DNA of 39,075 nucleotides, taken from assembly GCA_945787895.1 (NCBI GenBank), contig CALZJQ010000010.1:1-39075 (forward strand). The letters run 5' to 3'. A program made the position numbers and the translations under genes. The stretch's first letter is position 1; each line of letters starts with the position of its first letter. Positions 16,434 through 23,729 of the stretch are shown here, piece after piece. The DNA is from an uncultured Prevotella sp. Lineage in GTDB: Bacteria; Bacteroidota; Bacteroidia; Bacteroidales; Bacteroidaceae. The notes below the pieces were generated by a model. It ran no database searches. It saw only the letters and a list, made by a program, of their open reading frames with translations, and was not told the DNA's origin.

Positions 16434-18425
16434 TTATTTCCCAAGCATATCAATGTCATCATATAGTTTTTGCAGGTATGCCTGTGCCTTGCGCAGGTTT
16501 TTCCCCTTTGCCTTTCCTGCGTCCAGTACCGTCTTTTGCTGTCCGTTGTCATATATGAGCTGATTATCATCGGTTACCATACCGACGGCATCAGGCACTG
16601 TGAAGAATGCGAAATGGGGTGCTTTATCATCGAGCAAGTCTTTTGAGAAGCGGTAATCATCATGACTTTGTCCGAGCAAAGCGAGCAATGTAGCCGGGAT
16701 ATCCTGCTGAGCACCTATTGTCGGGATACGTTGCGGAGTTGTAATAGCCCCTCCCGAGAGGATAAGAGGTATCTGATAACGATATAATTGGAAGTTGTCA
16801 GGATTATTGGGATAGCATCCGAGATGGTCAGGAACGATGACCAAGAGGGTGTTATCCCATATTTTTTTCTTTTTCAGCTGTGCTATAAAGTCACCAAGGC
16901 ATTGATCTGCGAAGAAGAAAGCATTGAGAGCTTTATCCTCAAGCCGCTTCACCGGCACCTCGTATGGTTCGTGACTGCTGGATGTCTGGACTACGAAGAA
17001 TCGGTTGCTGCGTCTGTTTCCTGCCGCCAAATCCTTGACAGCACGGTCGAAGACATAGTTGTCGTCAATGCCCCATTTTGTCCTTGGCACGCCACGACTG
17101 AAGTTTTCCTCCGATACTATATCCTCAAAACCGGTAGCACGGAGATAAGCTCTCATGTTGGTAAAATCCGCATCCCCTCCATAGAAATACTTTGTAGCGA
17201 AGCCAATACTATTCATTGAGCGGGCGATGCCCTGGAGAGAGTTGGTCTTTTGGGGAAATTTCATGAGGCTTGTAGTCGGTTGGGCTGGATAACCAGACAG
17301 AATAGATACAAGCGCACGGTCGGTGCGGAAGCTGTTAGCATAGAAATTGGTGAAATAGACACCTTGAGATGCCAGAGCATCAAGGTTGGCAGTGACTCCC
17401 TTGACGTGTCCTGACTCACTCATGATATATTTTGAGAAACCTTCAAGGATAACCATAACCACATTGACTCCCTTCTCTTCTCCTGCCATTCCAGCCTCAA
17501 GGCATGAGGTGAAATGGGGTGAAAGAGTCACTGCCTGACTGACGGAATCAGCAGGAGAGACTGTCCGCATGGAAGTATATACCATGCTCTTGAAGATGGC
17601 AGTCGCCTCCTTGTCGTCCATGAAACGGTATCTTGAGGAGAAATCCTCGTCGTGCAGGAGGGAATACATGAAACTGAACACTGGATTGACGGCGCAATGG
17701 TTGAGCCTGTAGTTGCTGCTGAAGAAGACCGAACCCACGTTGTTCGTGGCAACGGAGAAGCCTCCACGCACGGGGATAATGAGCAAAGCCGTGAGCAACA
17801 GCAGGCAAGCAGTCTGCACAAGCCTTTCTTTCATGGTCCTATGTTGGCGGGGACGCTCATGATGCCTGTGCCTTCCCAGGATTGTACGGCGGGGATGCAC
17901 CCATGAATCAATGGCAATATATACCAGCACAGAGATAAGGAAGACAAGGATGACGGAGACAATGAGTTCGCCAGTGCCTATGCTCGCCATTGCATCTGAC
18001 GGAGAAGAGAGGAGATAGAAGAGCGGTGTAGCGTCAAGAGGGAATCCCCAATAGCCATAAAGAACGATATTCGCCATATTGGCAAGGGTCATAGCAATGG
18101 CAATGATTCCGAAATAACAGCGCAAGAGATATACCAACGCTATACCTTTCCACCATACACTGACCATGAAAACCAGTGCGGGAAGGAAAGAAGCGTAGCC
18201 AGCCACGGCGACATCCAAGCGCAGAGCGTTCCAGAGCATGGGGAAAAAGCGTGCATCCCCCTCTCCAGATATAAGATGCAGGTTAAGGAGATAGAAGGCT
18301 ATGTGACCCAACACCCCAAGGATGGTGACGGCAGAGAATACCTTTATCAGTGCTGTTATTCTTTTCATACGGCGTATTTTGTGATTTTTCTTTATTCTAA
18401 ATAAATGCGGCAAGGCAAGATTCAT
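16434..18425 (-). CDS. LTA-synthase-like membrane phosphotransferase (alkaline phosphatase superfamily)
   Basis: The 663-residue protein has about five membrane helices in residues 20-220 and a large extracytoplasmic catalytic domain. The domain shows MVILEGFS with metal ligand Glu328, SFRTDRALVSI with the likely nucleophile Thr368, FYGGDADFTNM, TSSSHEPYEVP and VIVPDHLG with the Asp-His metal pair. This is the LTA synthase pattern, in which a phosphoglycerol or related head group is moved from a phospholipid to a glycan or lipid. Gram-negative Bacteroidales lack lipoteichoic acid, so the real product is unknown; glycan phosphoglycerol decoration is plausible. A second start at Met20 (18368) is possible. 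The gene begins 5 bp after the ABC transporter stop, indicating an operon. Confidence 0.85.
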   Translation of the reverse strand: MNLALPHLFRIKKNHKIRRMKRITALIKVFSAVTILGVLGHIAFYLLNLHLISGEGDARFFPMLWNALRLDVAVAGYASFLPALVFMVSVWWKGIALVYLLRCYFGIIAIAMTLANMANIVLYGYWGFPLDATPLFYLLSSPSDAMASIGTGELIVSVILVFLISVLVYIAIDSWVHPRRTILGRHRHHERPRQHRTMKERLVQTACLLLLTALLIIPVRGGFSVATNNVGSVFFSSNYRLNHCAVNPVFSFMYSLLHDEDFSSRYRFMDDKEATAIFKSMVYTSMRTVSPADSVSQAVTLSPHFTSCLEAGMAGEEKGVNVVMVILEGFSKYIMSESGHVKGVTANLDALASQGVYFTNFYANSFRTDRALVSILSGYPAQPTTSLMKFPQKTNSLQGIARSMNSIGFATKYFYGGDADFTNMRAYLRATGFEDIVSEENFSRGVPRTKWGIDDNYVFDRAVKDLAAGNRRSNRFFVVQTSSSHEPYEVPVKRLEDKALNAFFFADQCLGDFIAQLKKKKIWDNTLLVIVPDHLGCYPNNPDNFQLYRYQIPLILSGGAITTPQRIPTIGAQQDIPATLLALLGQSHDDYRFSKDLLDDKAPHFAFFTVPDAVGMVTDDNQLIYDNGQQKTVLDAGKAKGKNLRKAQAYLQKLYDDIDMLGK

Positions 18426-18430
18426 GCCGA

Positions 18431-20275
18431 TTATTTCTGCATATCATGCAGTTTCCTGTAATAACCGTTGGCTGCAATGAGCGTCTCATGCGTGCCTGAT
18501 TCTACTATCCTGCCCTCATGCAGGACGTATATCTCGTCGGCATTTCTTATGGTCGAGAGACGGTGAGCAATGGCAACTGTGGTGCGTGTCTTCATGAGAC
18601 GTTCCAGAGCATCCTGCACGAGGCGTTCCGACTCGGTATCGAGGGCTGACGTTGCCTCATCGAGAATGAGGATGGGAGGGTTCTTCAGTATGGCACGGGC
18701 AATGCTGATACGCTGTCGCTGACCTCCTGACAGACGTCCTCCACGGTCGCCAATCATCGTATTGTAACCGTCTTCAGAAGCCATGATGAATTCATGCGCA
18801 TTTGCAATGCGCGCCGCTTCCTCCACTTCCTCCTGCGTTGCTGTATCTACTCCGAATGTGATATTGTTGAAGAAAGAGTCATTGAAGAGTATTGCCTCCT
18901 GGTTTACGTTTCCGATAAGCTGCCGCAGGTCATGTATTCCGAGGTCCTTGACGTTGATACCATCAATCAGCACTTCTCCCACTACCGTGTCGTAGTAACG
19001 GGGAATGAGATCTACGAGAGTGGATTTTCCCGAGCCTGACTGCCCTACGAGGGCTATTGTCTTGCCTTTGGGGATAGTAAGGTTGATATTGCGGAGCACC
19101 CACTGCGGCTCCCCCGTCTTGGTATCGGAATATGCGAAGGATACGTTTCGGAACTCTATCTGATGCTCAAATCCCTTGATACGCACGGGATTATCCTTTT
19201 CTGGTATAGTATCCTGCGCACGAAGTATCTTATCCACTCGTTCCATAGAGGCGAGACCCTTCGGGATATTGTATCCTGCTTTGGAAAATTCCTTTAGCGG
19301 GTTGATGATACTATACAGGATAACCATATAGTATATGAACGTAGGACCAGACAAGGCATAGCCCCCGAGAACCAGCATACCTCCGAACCACAATACGATA
19401 ACAATCATTACCGTGCCCAAAAACTCAGACATAGGGTGAGCCATCTGCTGACGAATATTGACACGCATGATATTGTTACGATATTCAGAGTTGACAGCAT
19501 CGAAGCGGGCATTCATCTTATCCTCGGCACAGAAAGCCTTTATTATACGAAGCCCTCCAAGCGTTTCCTCCACCTGACTCATCGTATCGCTCCACAAAGC
19601 CTGCGCTTCTATCGACTTACGCTTCAGTTTTCTGCCCACTACCCCCATAAACCATCCGAAGACAGGGACAAAGATTATGGTGAAAAGTGTCAGTTGCCAA
19701 GAGATAAAAAGCATCGTAGCGAAATATACGATGATGAGAATAGGATTCTTGAAGAGCATATCAAGACTCGACATAATACTGCTTTCTATCTCCTGTACGT
19801 CGCCAGACATACGTGCAATGATGTCGCCCTTGCGCTCTTCGCTGAAGAAAGAAAGGGGCAGACTGGTGATTTTCTGATAAAGCTGATTGCGGATATCCCT
19901 TACCACTCCTGTGCGAATAGGGATAATCGTGGCAGATGACAGGAAATAAGCCGCTGTCTTGAGTGCTGTCATTACTGCAAGTGCCACTCCAATGATGAGC
20001 AATGTGGTAGATTCCCCCATCTGAGTAATCATCATATTGACATAATAGTCGGCATTGTTGCTTACCACTTCCTTTACATTTCCCCAGTCCCAGGGCATCA
20101 GAGTGGTGGCATTCTGCGTGTCGCCGACCTGAAAAATTATCTGAAGGATAGGTATGAGCGTAGCAAAGGAAAAAATATTGAGGGCAGCCGATAGCACATT
20201 GAATACAACTGACAATGCGAGATATTTCTTATAAGGTGGTACGAAGCGTCGCAACACCAGCATAAATTCTTTCAT
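18431..20275 (-). CDS. MsbA-like ABC transporter, fused permease and ATPase
   Basis: This 614-residue half-transporter has a six-helix membrane domain (about 20-330) and a C-terminal ATPase. The ATPase shows Walker A GQSGSGKST (411-419), the signature LSGGQRQR (515-522), Walker B PILILDEATSALD and the switch histidine in IAHRLS. The arrangement is that of MsbA, which flips lipid A or other lipids across the inner membrane. It leads a left-running set with an LTA-synthase-like enzyme, an LpxL-like acyltransferase, a glycosyltransferase and LicD, so export of a glycolipid is a natural role. Lipid specificity cannot be read from the sequence. A -7 box and an 18-bp palindrome precede the gene. 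Confidence 0.9.
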   Translation of the reverse strand: MKEFMLVLRRFVPPYKKYLALSVVFNVLSAALNIFSFATLIPILQIIFQVGDTQNATTLMPWDWGNVKEVVSNNADYYVNMMITQMGESTTLLIIGVALAVMTALKTAAYFLSSATIIPIRTGVVRDIRNQLYQKITSLPLSFFSEERKGDIIARMSGDVQEIESSIMSSLDMLFKNPILIIVYFATMLFISWQLTLFTIIFVPVFGWFMGVVGRKLKRKSIEAQALWSDTMSQVEETLGGLRIIKAFCAEDKMNARFDAVNSEYRNNIMRVNIRQQMAHPMSEFLGTVMIVIVLWFGGMLVLGGYALSGPTFIYYMVILYSIINPLKEFSKAGYNIPKGLASMERVDKILRAQDTIPEKDNPVRIKGFEHQIEFRNVSFAYSDTKTGEPQWVLRNINLTIPKGKTIALVGQSGSGKSTLVDLIPRYYDTVVGEVLIDGINVKDLGIHDLRQLIGNVNQEAILFNDSFFNNITFGVDTATQEEVEEAARIANAHEFIMASEDGYNTMIGDRGGRLSGGQRQRISIARAILKNPPILILDEATSALDTESERLVQDALERLMKTRTTVAIAHRLSTIRNADEIYVLHEGRIVESGTHETLIAANGYYRKLHDMQK

Positions 20276-20298
20276 CTATTGCGTTTATTGATTATTCT

Positions 20299-20316
20299 TT
20301 GATAATTAATTATCAA
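20299..20316. promoter_or_regulatory. 18-bp perfect palindrome before the MsbA-like gene
   Basis: TTGATAATTAATTATCAA is a perfect palindrome lying between the predicted -7 box (20320-20327) and the ATG at 20275. Its position just after the expected transcription start would suit a repressor site. No known regulator was matched. Confidence 0.5.
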
Positions 20317-20319
20317 GTG

Positions 20320-20327
20320 CAAAGTTA
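20320..20327 (-). promoter_or_regulatory. Promoter -7 box for the glycolipid operon
   Basis: The minus strand reads TAACTTTG, matching TAnnTTTG, 44 bp before the ATG at 20275. The -33 region lacks a clear TTTG. Confidence 0.5.
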
Positions 20328-20514
20328 CATAAAAAATATGGGATAGAGAAATTTTTCGCACATTTTGCACACATTCTTCCCCAAAAAGCACAGCTGCGGG
20401 GAGACTGCCGGCAACGAGAGGAAACATGGCTGGTGAAGTTTGGTTTTCTTGACCGAAAAAGTATATATTAGTTGAAAAAATGTAAAAATGAGCAAAAATA
20501 CGTCATTTTTGCCG

Positions 20515-20597
20515 TTGTGTTCGCACACAGCGTTGATATAAATCAAATAAAAGAATAAATAATATCATTTTTTCTTAAATTGTTTGCGCACACAATT
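20515..20597. promoter_or_regulatory. Paired TTGT..CGCACACA sites, one a near-palindrome over the -33 box
   Basis: Similar 16-bp words (13 of 16 bases equal) lie at 20515-20530 and 20580-20595, 65 bp apart. The second is part of a 20-bp near-palindrome at 20578-20597, with AATTGT and ACAATT ends and GCGC at the centre, which overlaps the -33 element of the RNA promoter. This arrangement looks like regulator binding sites. Confidence 0.5.
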
Positions 20598-20614
20598 AGA
20601 AGTTCGTACCTTTG
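20583..20614 (+). promoter_or_regulatory. Consensus Bacteroidetes promoter of the candidate RNA
   Basis: TTTG at 20583-20586 is followed after exactly 20 bp by TACCTTTG at 20607-20614. This is one of the best promoter matches in the window, and no protein gene lies downstream on this strand. Confidence 0.8.
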
Positions 20615-20616
20615 CA

Positions 20617-20891
20617 GTGTCAAAAGGAAAAAAGGAGATTTCCAGACAAATTTCAGACGGACTCTGAAAGGAAAACCACTCCGGAAAAGATTTCCTCCTT
20701 GACACTTTCAATAGTGATTGTTTAGGTTAGTAGAATAATAGATTTAGGTTTTAGTTATTAGGTTAAAGATTGTTTGACTCTTGGATAACAAAAGAAGACT
20801 GCGAAGTTTTCTTTCGATTTTGAAAAGGATTTTAGTTAAACATATTTTTTAATGCGCCACAGCTCGTGAAGAGTAGTGGCGCGTTTTTTTT
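20617..20891 (+). ncRNA. Candidate structured non-coding RNA, about 270 nt
   Basis: The transcript would begin near 20617-20620, after a consensus promoter, and end at the terminator at 20851-20891. No open frame fits inside it. The first 89 nt form a closed domain: GTGTCAA (20617-20623) pairs with TTGACAC (20699-20705), and an internal hairpin has arms TTTCAGA and TCTGAAA around CGGAC (20651-20669). Alternative short pairings such as GGAAA/TTTCC at 20683-20695 are possible. A middle AT-rich part contains TTAGGTT three times. A third stem at 20791-20814 has 10 bp, including one G-U pair, closed by a GCGA loop of the GNRA class. A closing stem around an open interior is reminiscent of 6S RNA, and the Bacteroidales-1 RNA motif is another candidate, but identity was not established. 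Confidence 0.65.
20851..20891 (+). terminator. Rho-independent terminator of the candidate RNA
   Basis: GCGCCAC (20854-20860) pairs with GTGGCGC (20876-20882), extended by AT pairs and a G-T wobble, and is followed by eight T residues at 20884-20891. The opposite strand lacks a T-run after the stem, so the terminator works rightwards only. Confidence 0.85.
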
Positions 20892-20926
20892 GTCCTTTGT
20901 TTTTTCTTCCTTGCTTTCTGCTTGTG

Positions 20927-21013
20927 TTCTTCGACCAGGTCGAAGAATACCATTCGGGGTGGGGATTATTGCGGATTTTATGGTCGAAAAATACCATTCG
21001 GGGTGGGGATTAT
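20927..21013. repeat. Palindrome plus 32-bp direct repeat spaced 44 bp
   Basis: The palindrome at 20927-20947 has perfect arms TTCTTCGACC and GGTCGAAGAA. The 32-bp segments at 20938-20969 and 20982-21013, starting GGTCGAARAATACCATTCGG, differ at one base and are 44 bp apart, twice the 22-bp period seen elsewhere. Confidence 0.8.
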
Positions 21014-21110
21014 CGTGACTTTTTGTTACATTGTCGATTTGGGATTTTTTGGGGTTATGAAGGGGATTTCTGGGTGTTTTGGGGATGGAAACGGGGTTTC
21101 TTACGGCATT

Positions 21111-21226
21111 TCGGAAGGGATTTTGGCGCAAAAGCATTGGTTTTGGGGGATAAAAAGAAAGAGATTACGATACAATAACTTCGCTTTCATCTTGTAAAAG
21201 CATTGATATTGCATCGTAATCTCTTT
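21111..21226. repeat. Degenerate 22-bp-phased repeat with a 14-bp inverted repeat
   Basis: AGCATTG words start at 21133 and 21199, exactly 66 bp (three 22-bp steps) apart. Units at 21111, 21155 and 21177 are degenerate but keep parts such as GCAAA, GATTAC and TTGTAAA in register. The unit at 21199 matches the array at 5287-5396. AAAGAGATTACGAT (21158-21171) and ATCGTAATCTCTTT (21213-21226) are perfect inverted copies around a 41-nt loop. Confidence 0.6.
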
Positions 21227-21384
21227 GCTTTTGTCGTGAGAGATTTTCGTGTTTACCGTTTGGTTTTCATGACTTATTGAAAGTCAAGCGGTTATGTTTT
21301 TGCTCAAAATTTCGTAAATTTGCGTGCCGTTTTCCGTTTCGTGAAAAATATTCAAGCCACGGGGCGTTTGGACAGGCAAAATCC

Positions 21385-22713
21385 TTACTTGAGCAGGTTG
21401 GAAAGAATCCAGTCGCAGTGAGCCCTTTCCATCGCCTCACTTGTCCAATGCTCGTTGATAGGAGTGATGACAGGATACTTAGGACACGTGAGAACGTTCC
21501 ACACGGCGTAGCTTGTCGTCGGGGGACAGGTATTGTCGTTATACCCCCATGTCATGCGTACCGGACAGGTGATGTGGCGAGCGAAGTTCACTACATCGTA
21601 ATATTGCAGCGTGCGCTCAGAGTTTTTGTCGAGAACACCTATCTTGTGCATGTGAGGATAGCCTCCCGTCCTGCCCTTTTCGTTGTAGGCTGCCATATCG
21701 GCAAGAGCGGGATGGTTGGCACAACAGAGTGTAACTCGCTTGTCCAATGCTGCAGCTACAAGGCTGAGAGCACCACCCTGGCTTCCTCCCTGCACTGCCA
21801 CGTTCTTTCCGTCCCACTGTGGTAAGGATGTAAGGAAGTCGATAGCGCGCACCAATCCGAGATATACGTGCTTCATATAATAATGTTCGCGCGAGTCAAG
21901 TCCCTGACACAGGTAGCCGTTAGCACCAGTATTGAGGGCTGTGCTTATCTCCTTAAACTGCTTTTCTGACAATCTCGGGTCAAGACCATGTATCTCTGTC
22001 TCAAAACGAATGCAGCCATTGTCTGCATAATAGCGGTGGCGCAGCGGTTCCTTAATGGTTTTCACGCCTGCTCCGGGAGGACACAGCACTACGGGACAAC
22101 CTCCTTCAGGGGCTTTCTTCGGAATGAAGAGATAGCCATAGACAGACTGCCGCTGCTTGTTCACCTCCAGTTTTACGAGGAAAGCATCAGCCTTGTCAGT
22201 GTCGTATTCATGCGCCGGTTCCATGGAATACTTGAGGGGAAGAGACTTCTGTTCCTCCATTTCCTTCTGCCAGAAGTCGAGGAAATCAGCAGGTTCTTTC
22301 GTATAAGGTTGTATCTTATCTACGGAATACCCCACCTTCACGTGGTGTGAGGTCGTTTTCCCGTCAATCACGGCAGTCAGTTTCATATCCATAAAACCAG
22401 GGTCGCGGCGAGTTCCCATATTGATTGTCGCCTTTCCGTTCTTCAAGAGCACCTTACCGGATTTCTCAACGCTCAGCATATCTCGGCTTATGGCATAGGT
22501 CAGTTCTACATTTTGCGGTATTCCGTAGCGGTAAAGGCGCACCTCTACGTTAGCATTCTCACCTATACGATAGAGCCAGTCGGCATGGTCAGGCTCAGTC
22601 AGCCAGAGATAGTCGCTGCGATAGGGGTAGTTTTCGGCAGCCAAAGGGAGGGCTGTCAAGAAAAAAAGGAGGGATAAAAATAAAGATTTACGTAGATAGA
22701 GATTTTTTTTCAT
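21385..22713 (-). CDS. Secreted CE7-like acetyl (xylan) esterase, alpha/beta-hydrolase
   Basis: This 442-residue protein begins with a signal peptide (hydrophobic core about residues 10-25, ending LAAEN) and an N-terminal beta domain of about 100 residues. An AXE1/CE7-type alpha/beta-hydrolase domain starts near residue 140. The nucleophile elbow is GGSQGG with Ser311. The likely acid and base are Asp393 (in GYNDNTCPP) and His422 (NEHW). CE7 enzymes remove acetyl groups from xylo-oligosaccharides and related compounds in the periplasm. It stands alone here, so its natural substrate is uncertain. A -7 box lies about 83 bp upstream. Confidence 0.85.
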   Translation of the reverse strand: MKKNLYLRKSLFLSLLFFLTALPLAAENYPYRSDYLWLTEPDHADWLYRIGENANVEVRLYRYGIPQNVELTYAISRDMLSVEKSGKVLLKNGKATINMGTRRDPGFMDMKLTAVIDGKTTSHHVKVGYSVDKIQPYTKEPADFLDFWQKEMEEQKSLPLKYSMEPAHEYDTDKADAFLVKLEVNKQRQSVYGYLFIPKKAPEGGCPVVLCPPGAGVKTIKEPLRHRYYADNGCIRFETEIHGLDPRLSEKQFKEISTALNTGANGYLCQGLDSREHYYMKHVYLGLVRAIDFLTSLPQWDGKNVAVQGGSQGGALSLVAAALDKRVTLCCANHPALADMAAYNEKGRTGGYPHMHKIGVLDKNSERTLQYYDVVNFARHITCPVRMTWGYNDNTCPPTTSYAVWNVLTCPKYPVITPINEHWTSEAMERAHCDWILSNLLK

Positions 22714-22795
22714 AGCAGTATGGTTAGTTATAAATTACTGATTGGCACGTGCAACTACAGGCAATATCAACACGAGGAAACATATTCTTTGGATG

Positions 22796-22803
22796 CAAAG
22801 TTA
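22796..22803 (-). promoter_or_regulatory. Promoter -7 box for the CE7-like gene
   Basis: The minus strand reads TAACTTTG, matching TAnnTTTG, with no clear -33 element. It lies 83 bp before the ATG at 22713, leaving a leader of about 75 nt. Confidence 0.5.
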
Positions 22804-22888
22804 ATCATTTGTTTCGTAAAAAACGAATGATTGACATTATTTGTCTTCACCCATCCAACGAGATACCACTATTTTTTTCAGATTTACC

Positions 22889-22928
22889 GAATAATATTTT
22901 GCCATATCGAATATTATTCCTAATTTTG
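22889..22928 (+). promoter_or_regulatory. higBA promoter with overlapping operator
   Basis: TTTG at 22898-22901 and TAATTTTG at 22921-22928 are 19 bp apart, a good Bacteroidetes promoter. A 10-bp perfect inverted repeat, GAATAATATT (22889-22898) and AATATTATTC (22910-22919), covers the space between the two boxes. Toxin-antitoxin operons are usually repressed by their antitoxin, so this is the likely HigA operator. Confidence 0.75.
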
Positions 22929-22953
22929 CCACCAGAACAATCATTTATCAGGT

Positions 22954-23250
22954 ATGCATATAATATCAAGAAGCAAGCTTATTGCCTATTACACAAAAAA
23001 TCCCCAGGCAAAAACAGCATTGGAGGATTGGTTCGTAAAGGCATCAAGGGCTACCTGGAATAATTTTGCAGACATAAAACTCACATTCAATAGTGTAGAT
23101 AGCGTTGGCAAGCAACATTATGTCTTTAATATCAAAGGCAATGACTATAGGTTAGTCGTAGTCATTCAGTTTACGCCTAAGCGCATTTATATCAGATTTG
23201 TAGGTAGTCATGCAGAATATGACAAGATAAAGGATATTGAAAATCTATAA
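22954..23250 (+). CDS. higB: HigB-family toxin, RelE-like mRNA interferase
   Basis: This 98-residue protein matches the HigB toxin family, whose members cut mRNA on the ribosome. The opening IISRSKLIAYYTKNPQAKTA, the middle KASRATWNNFADIK and the closing GNDYRLVVVIQF with YIRFVGSHAEYDKI are all characteristic, and the length is typical. It precedes the antitoxin, the inverted order that defines higBA. Its stop codon is 4 bp before the antitoxin ATG. The promoter with a palindromic operator just upstream supports autoregulation. Activity is inferred from family only. Confidence 0.9.
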   Translation: MHIISRSKLIAYYTKNPQAKTALEDWFVKASRATWNNFADIKLTFNSVDSVGKQHYVFNIKGNDYRLVVVIQFTPKRIYIRFVGSHAEYDKIKDIENL

Positions 23251-23254
23251 GACA

Positions 23255-23620
23255 ATGGCACATATAAAGAATGAGGCAGCATACAGAGCTGCACTACAAA
23301 GAATAGAAGAATTATTACCGCAGGTCAACGATGACACCCCTATCAACGACAAGAACTATCTCGAACTGGACATGCTGTCGGATATGGTTGAGGAATATGA
23401 AGAGAAGTACTACCCTATCCACTCCCCATCATTAGTTGATACCCTACGTCTGAGAATGTACGAAATGGGACTTAACCAAGCAAAACTCGCAGAATTGCTT
23501 GGTATTAGCTGTGCCAGAATCAGCGAGATAATATCAGGCAAGGGAGAACCCTCACTCAAAACTTGTAGGGAGATAAGCCGCAAACTCAATATCGATCCCG
23601 CAATCGTACTTGGAGTATAA
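23255..23620 (+). CDS. higA: HigA-family antitoxin, helix-turn-helix protein
   Basis: This 121-residue protein has an N-terminal region of about 60 residues and a C-terminal helix-turn-helix: LRLRMYEMGLNQAKLAELLG followed by SCARISEIISGKGEPSLKT. It is the expected partner that neutralises HigB and represses the operon through the operator upstream of higB. The ATG at 23255 was chosen because it follows the HigB stop by 4 bp; a TTG at 23237 in the same frame would add six residues and overlap HigB. A minus-strand terminator separates the gene from rseP. Confidence 0.88.
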   Translation: MAHIKNEAAYRAALQRIEELLPQVNDDTPINDKNYLELDMLSDMVEEYEEKYYPIHSPSLVDTLRLRMYEMGLNQAKLAELLGISCARISEIISGKGEPSLKTCREISRKLNIDPAIVLGV

Positions 23621-23664
23621 CCCACTCCTATACGAAAAACAAGACACAAATCCCAAAATCGGAG

Positions 23665-23715
23665 AAAAAAAACCACGTATGACAAGAAACGTATTCCTTT
23701 GCCTTACGTGGCTTT
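23665..23715 (-). terminator. Terminator of the rseP operon
   Basis: CCACGTA (23673-23679) pairs with TACGTGG (23705-23711). On the minus strand the stem is followed by eight T residues (A-run 23665-23672), 15 bp after the rseP stop. On the plus strand CTTTTATT follows, which might weakly serve higA. Confidence 0.75.
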
Positions 23716-23729
23716 TATTATGATACACA

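Larger units (their letters stand above)
20328..21384. other. Long gene-free region with non-coding RNA and repeats
   Basis: No protein gene is supported in this stretch; open frames at 20876-21197 translate repeat and terminator DNA. From left to right it contains two TTGT...CGCACACA sites, a consensus promoter, a candidate structured RNA ending in a terminator, palindromic elements with a 32-bp direct repeat, and a 22-bp-phased repeat with a 14-bp inverted repeat. Confidence 0.75.

Noticed and set aside
20876..21197. Two overlapping plus-strand open frames of 91-100 codons
   Set aside because: They start inside or just after the terminator and read through palindromic and phased repeats; the glycine/tryptophan-rich product follows the GGGG repeat words.
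21315..21322. TAAATTTG on the plus strand as a promoter
   Set aside because: It matches the -7 pattern but there is no -33 box and no gene or structured RNA downstream on that strand; AT-rich DNA gives such matches by chance.
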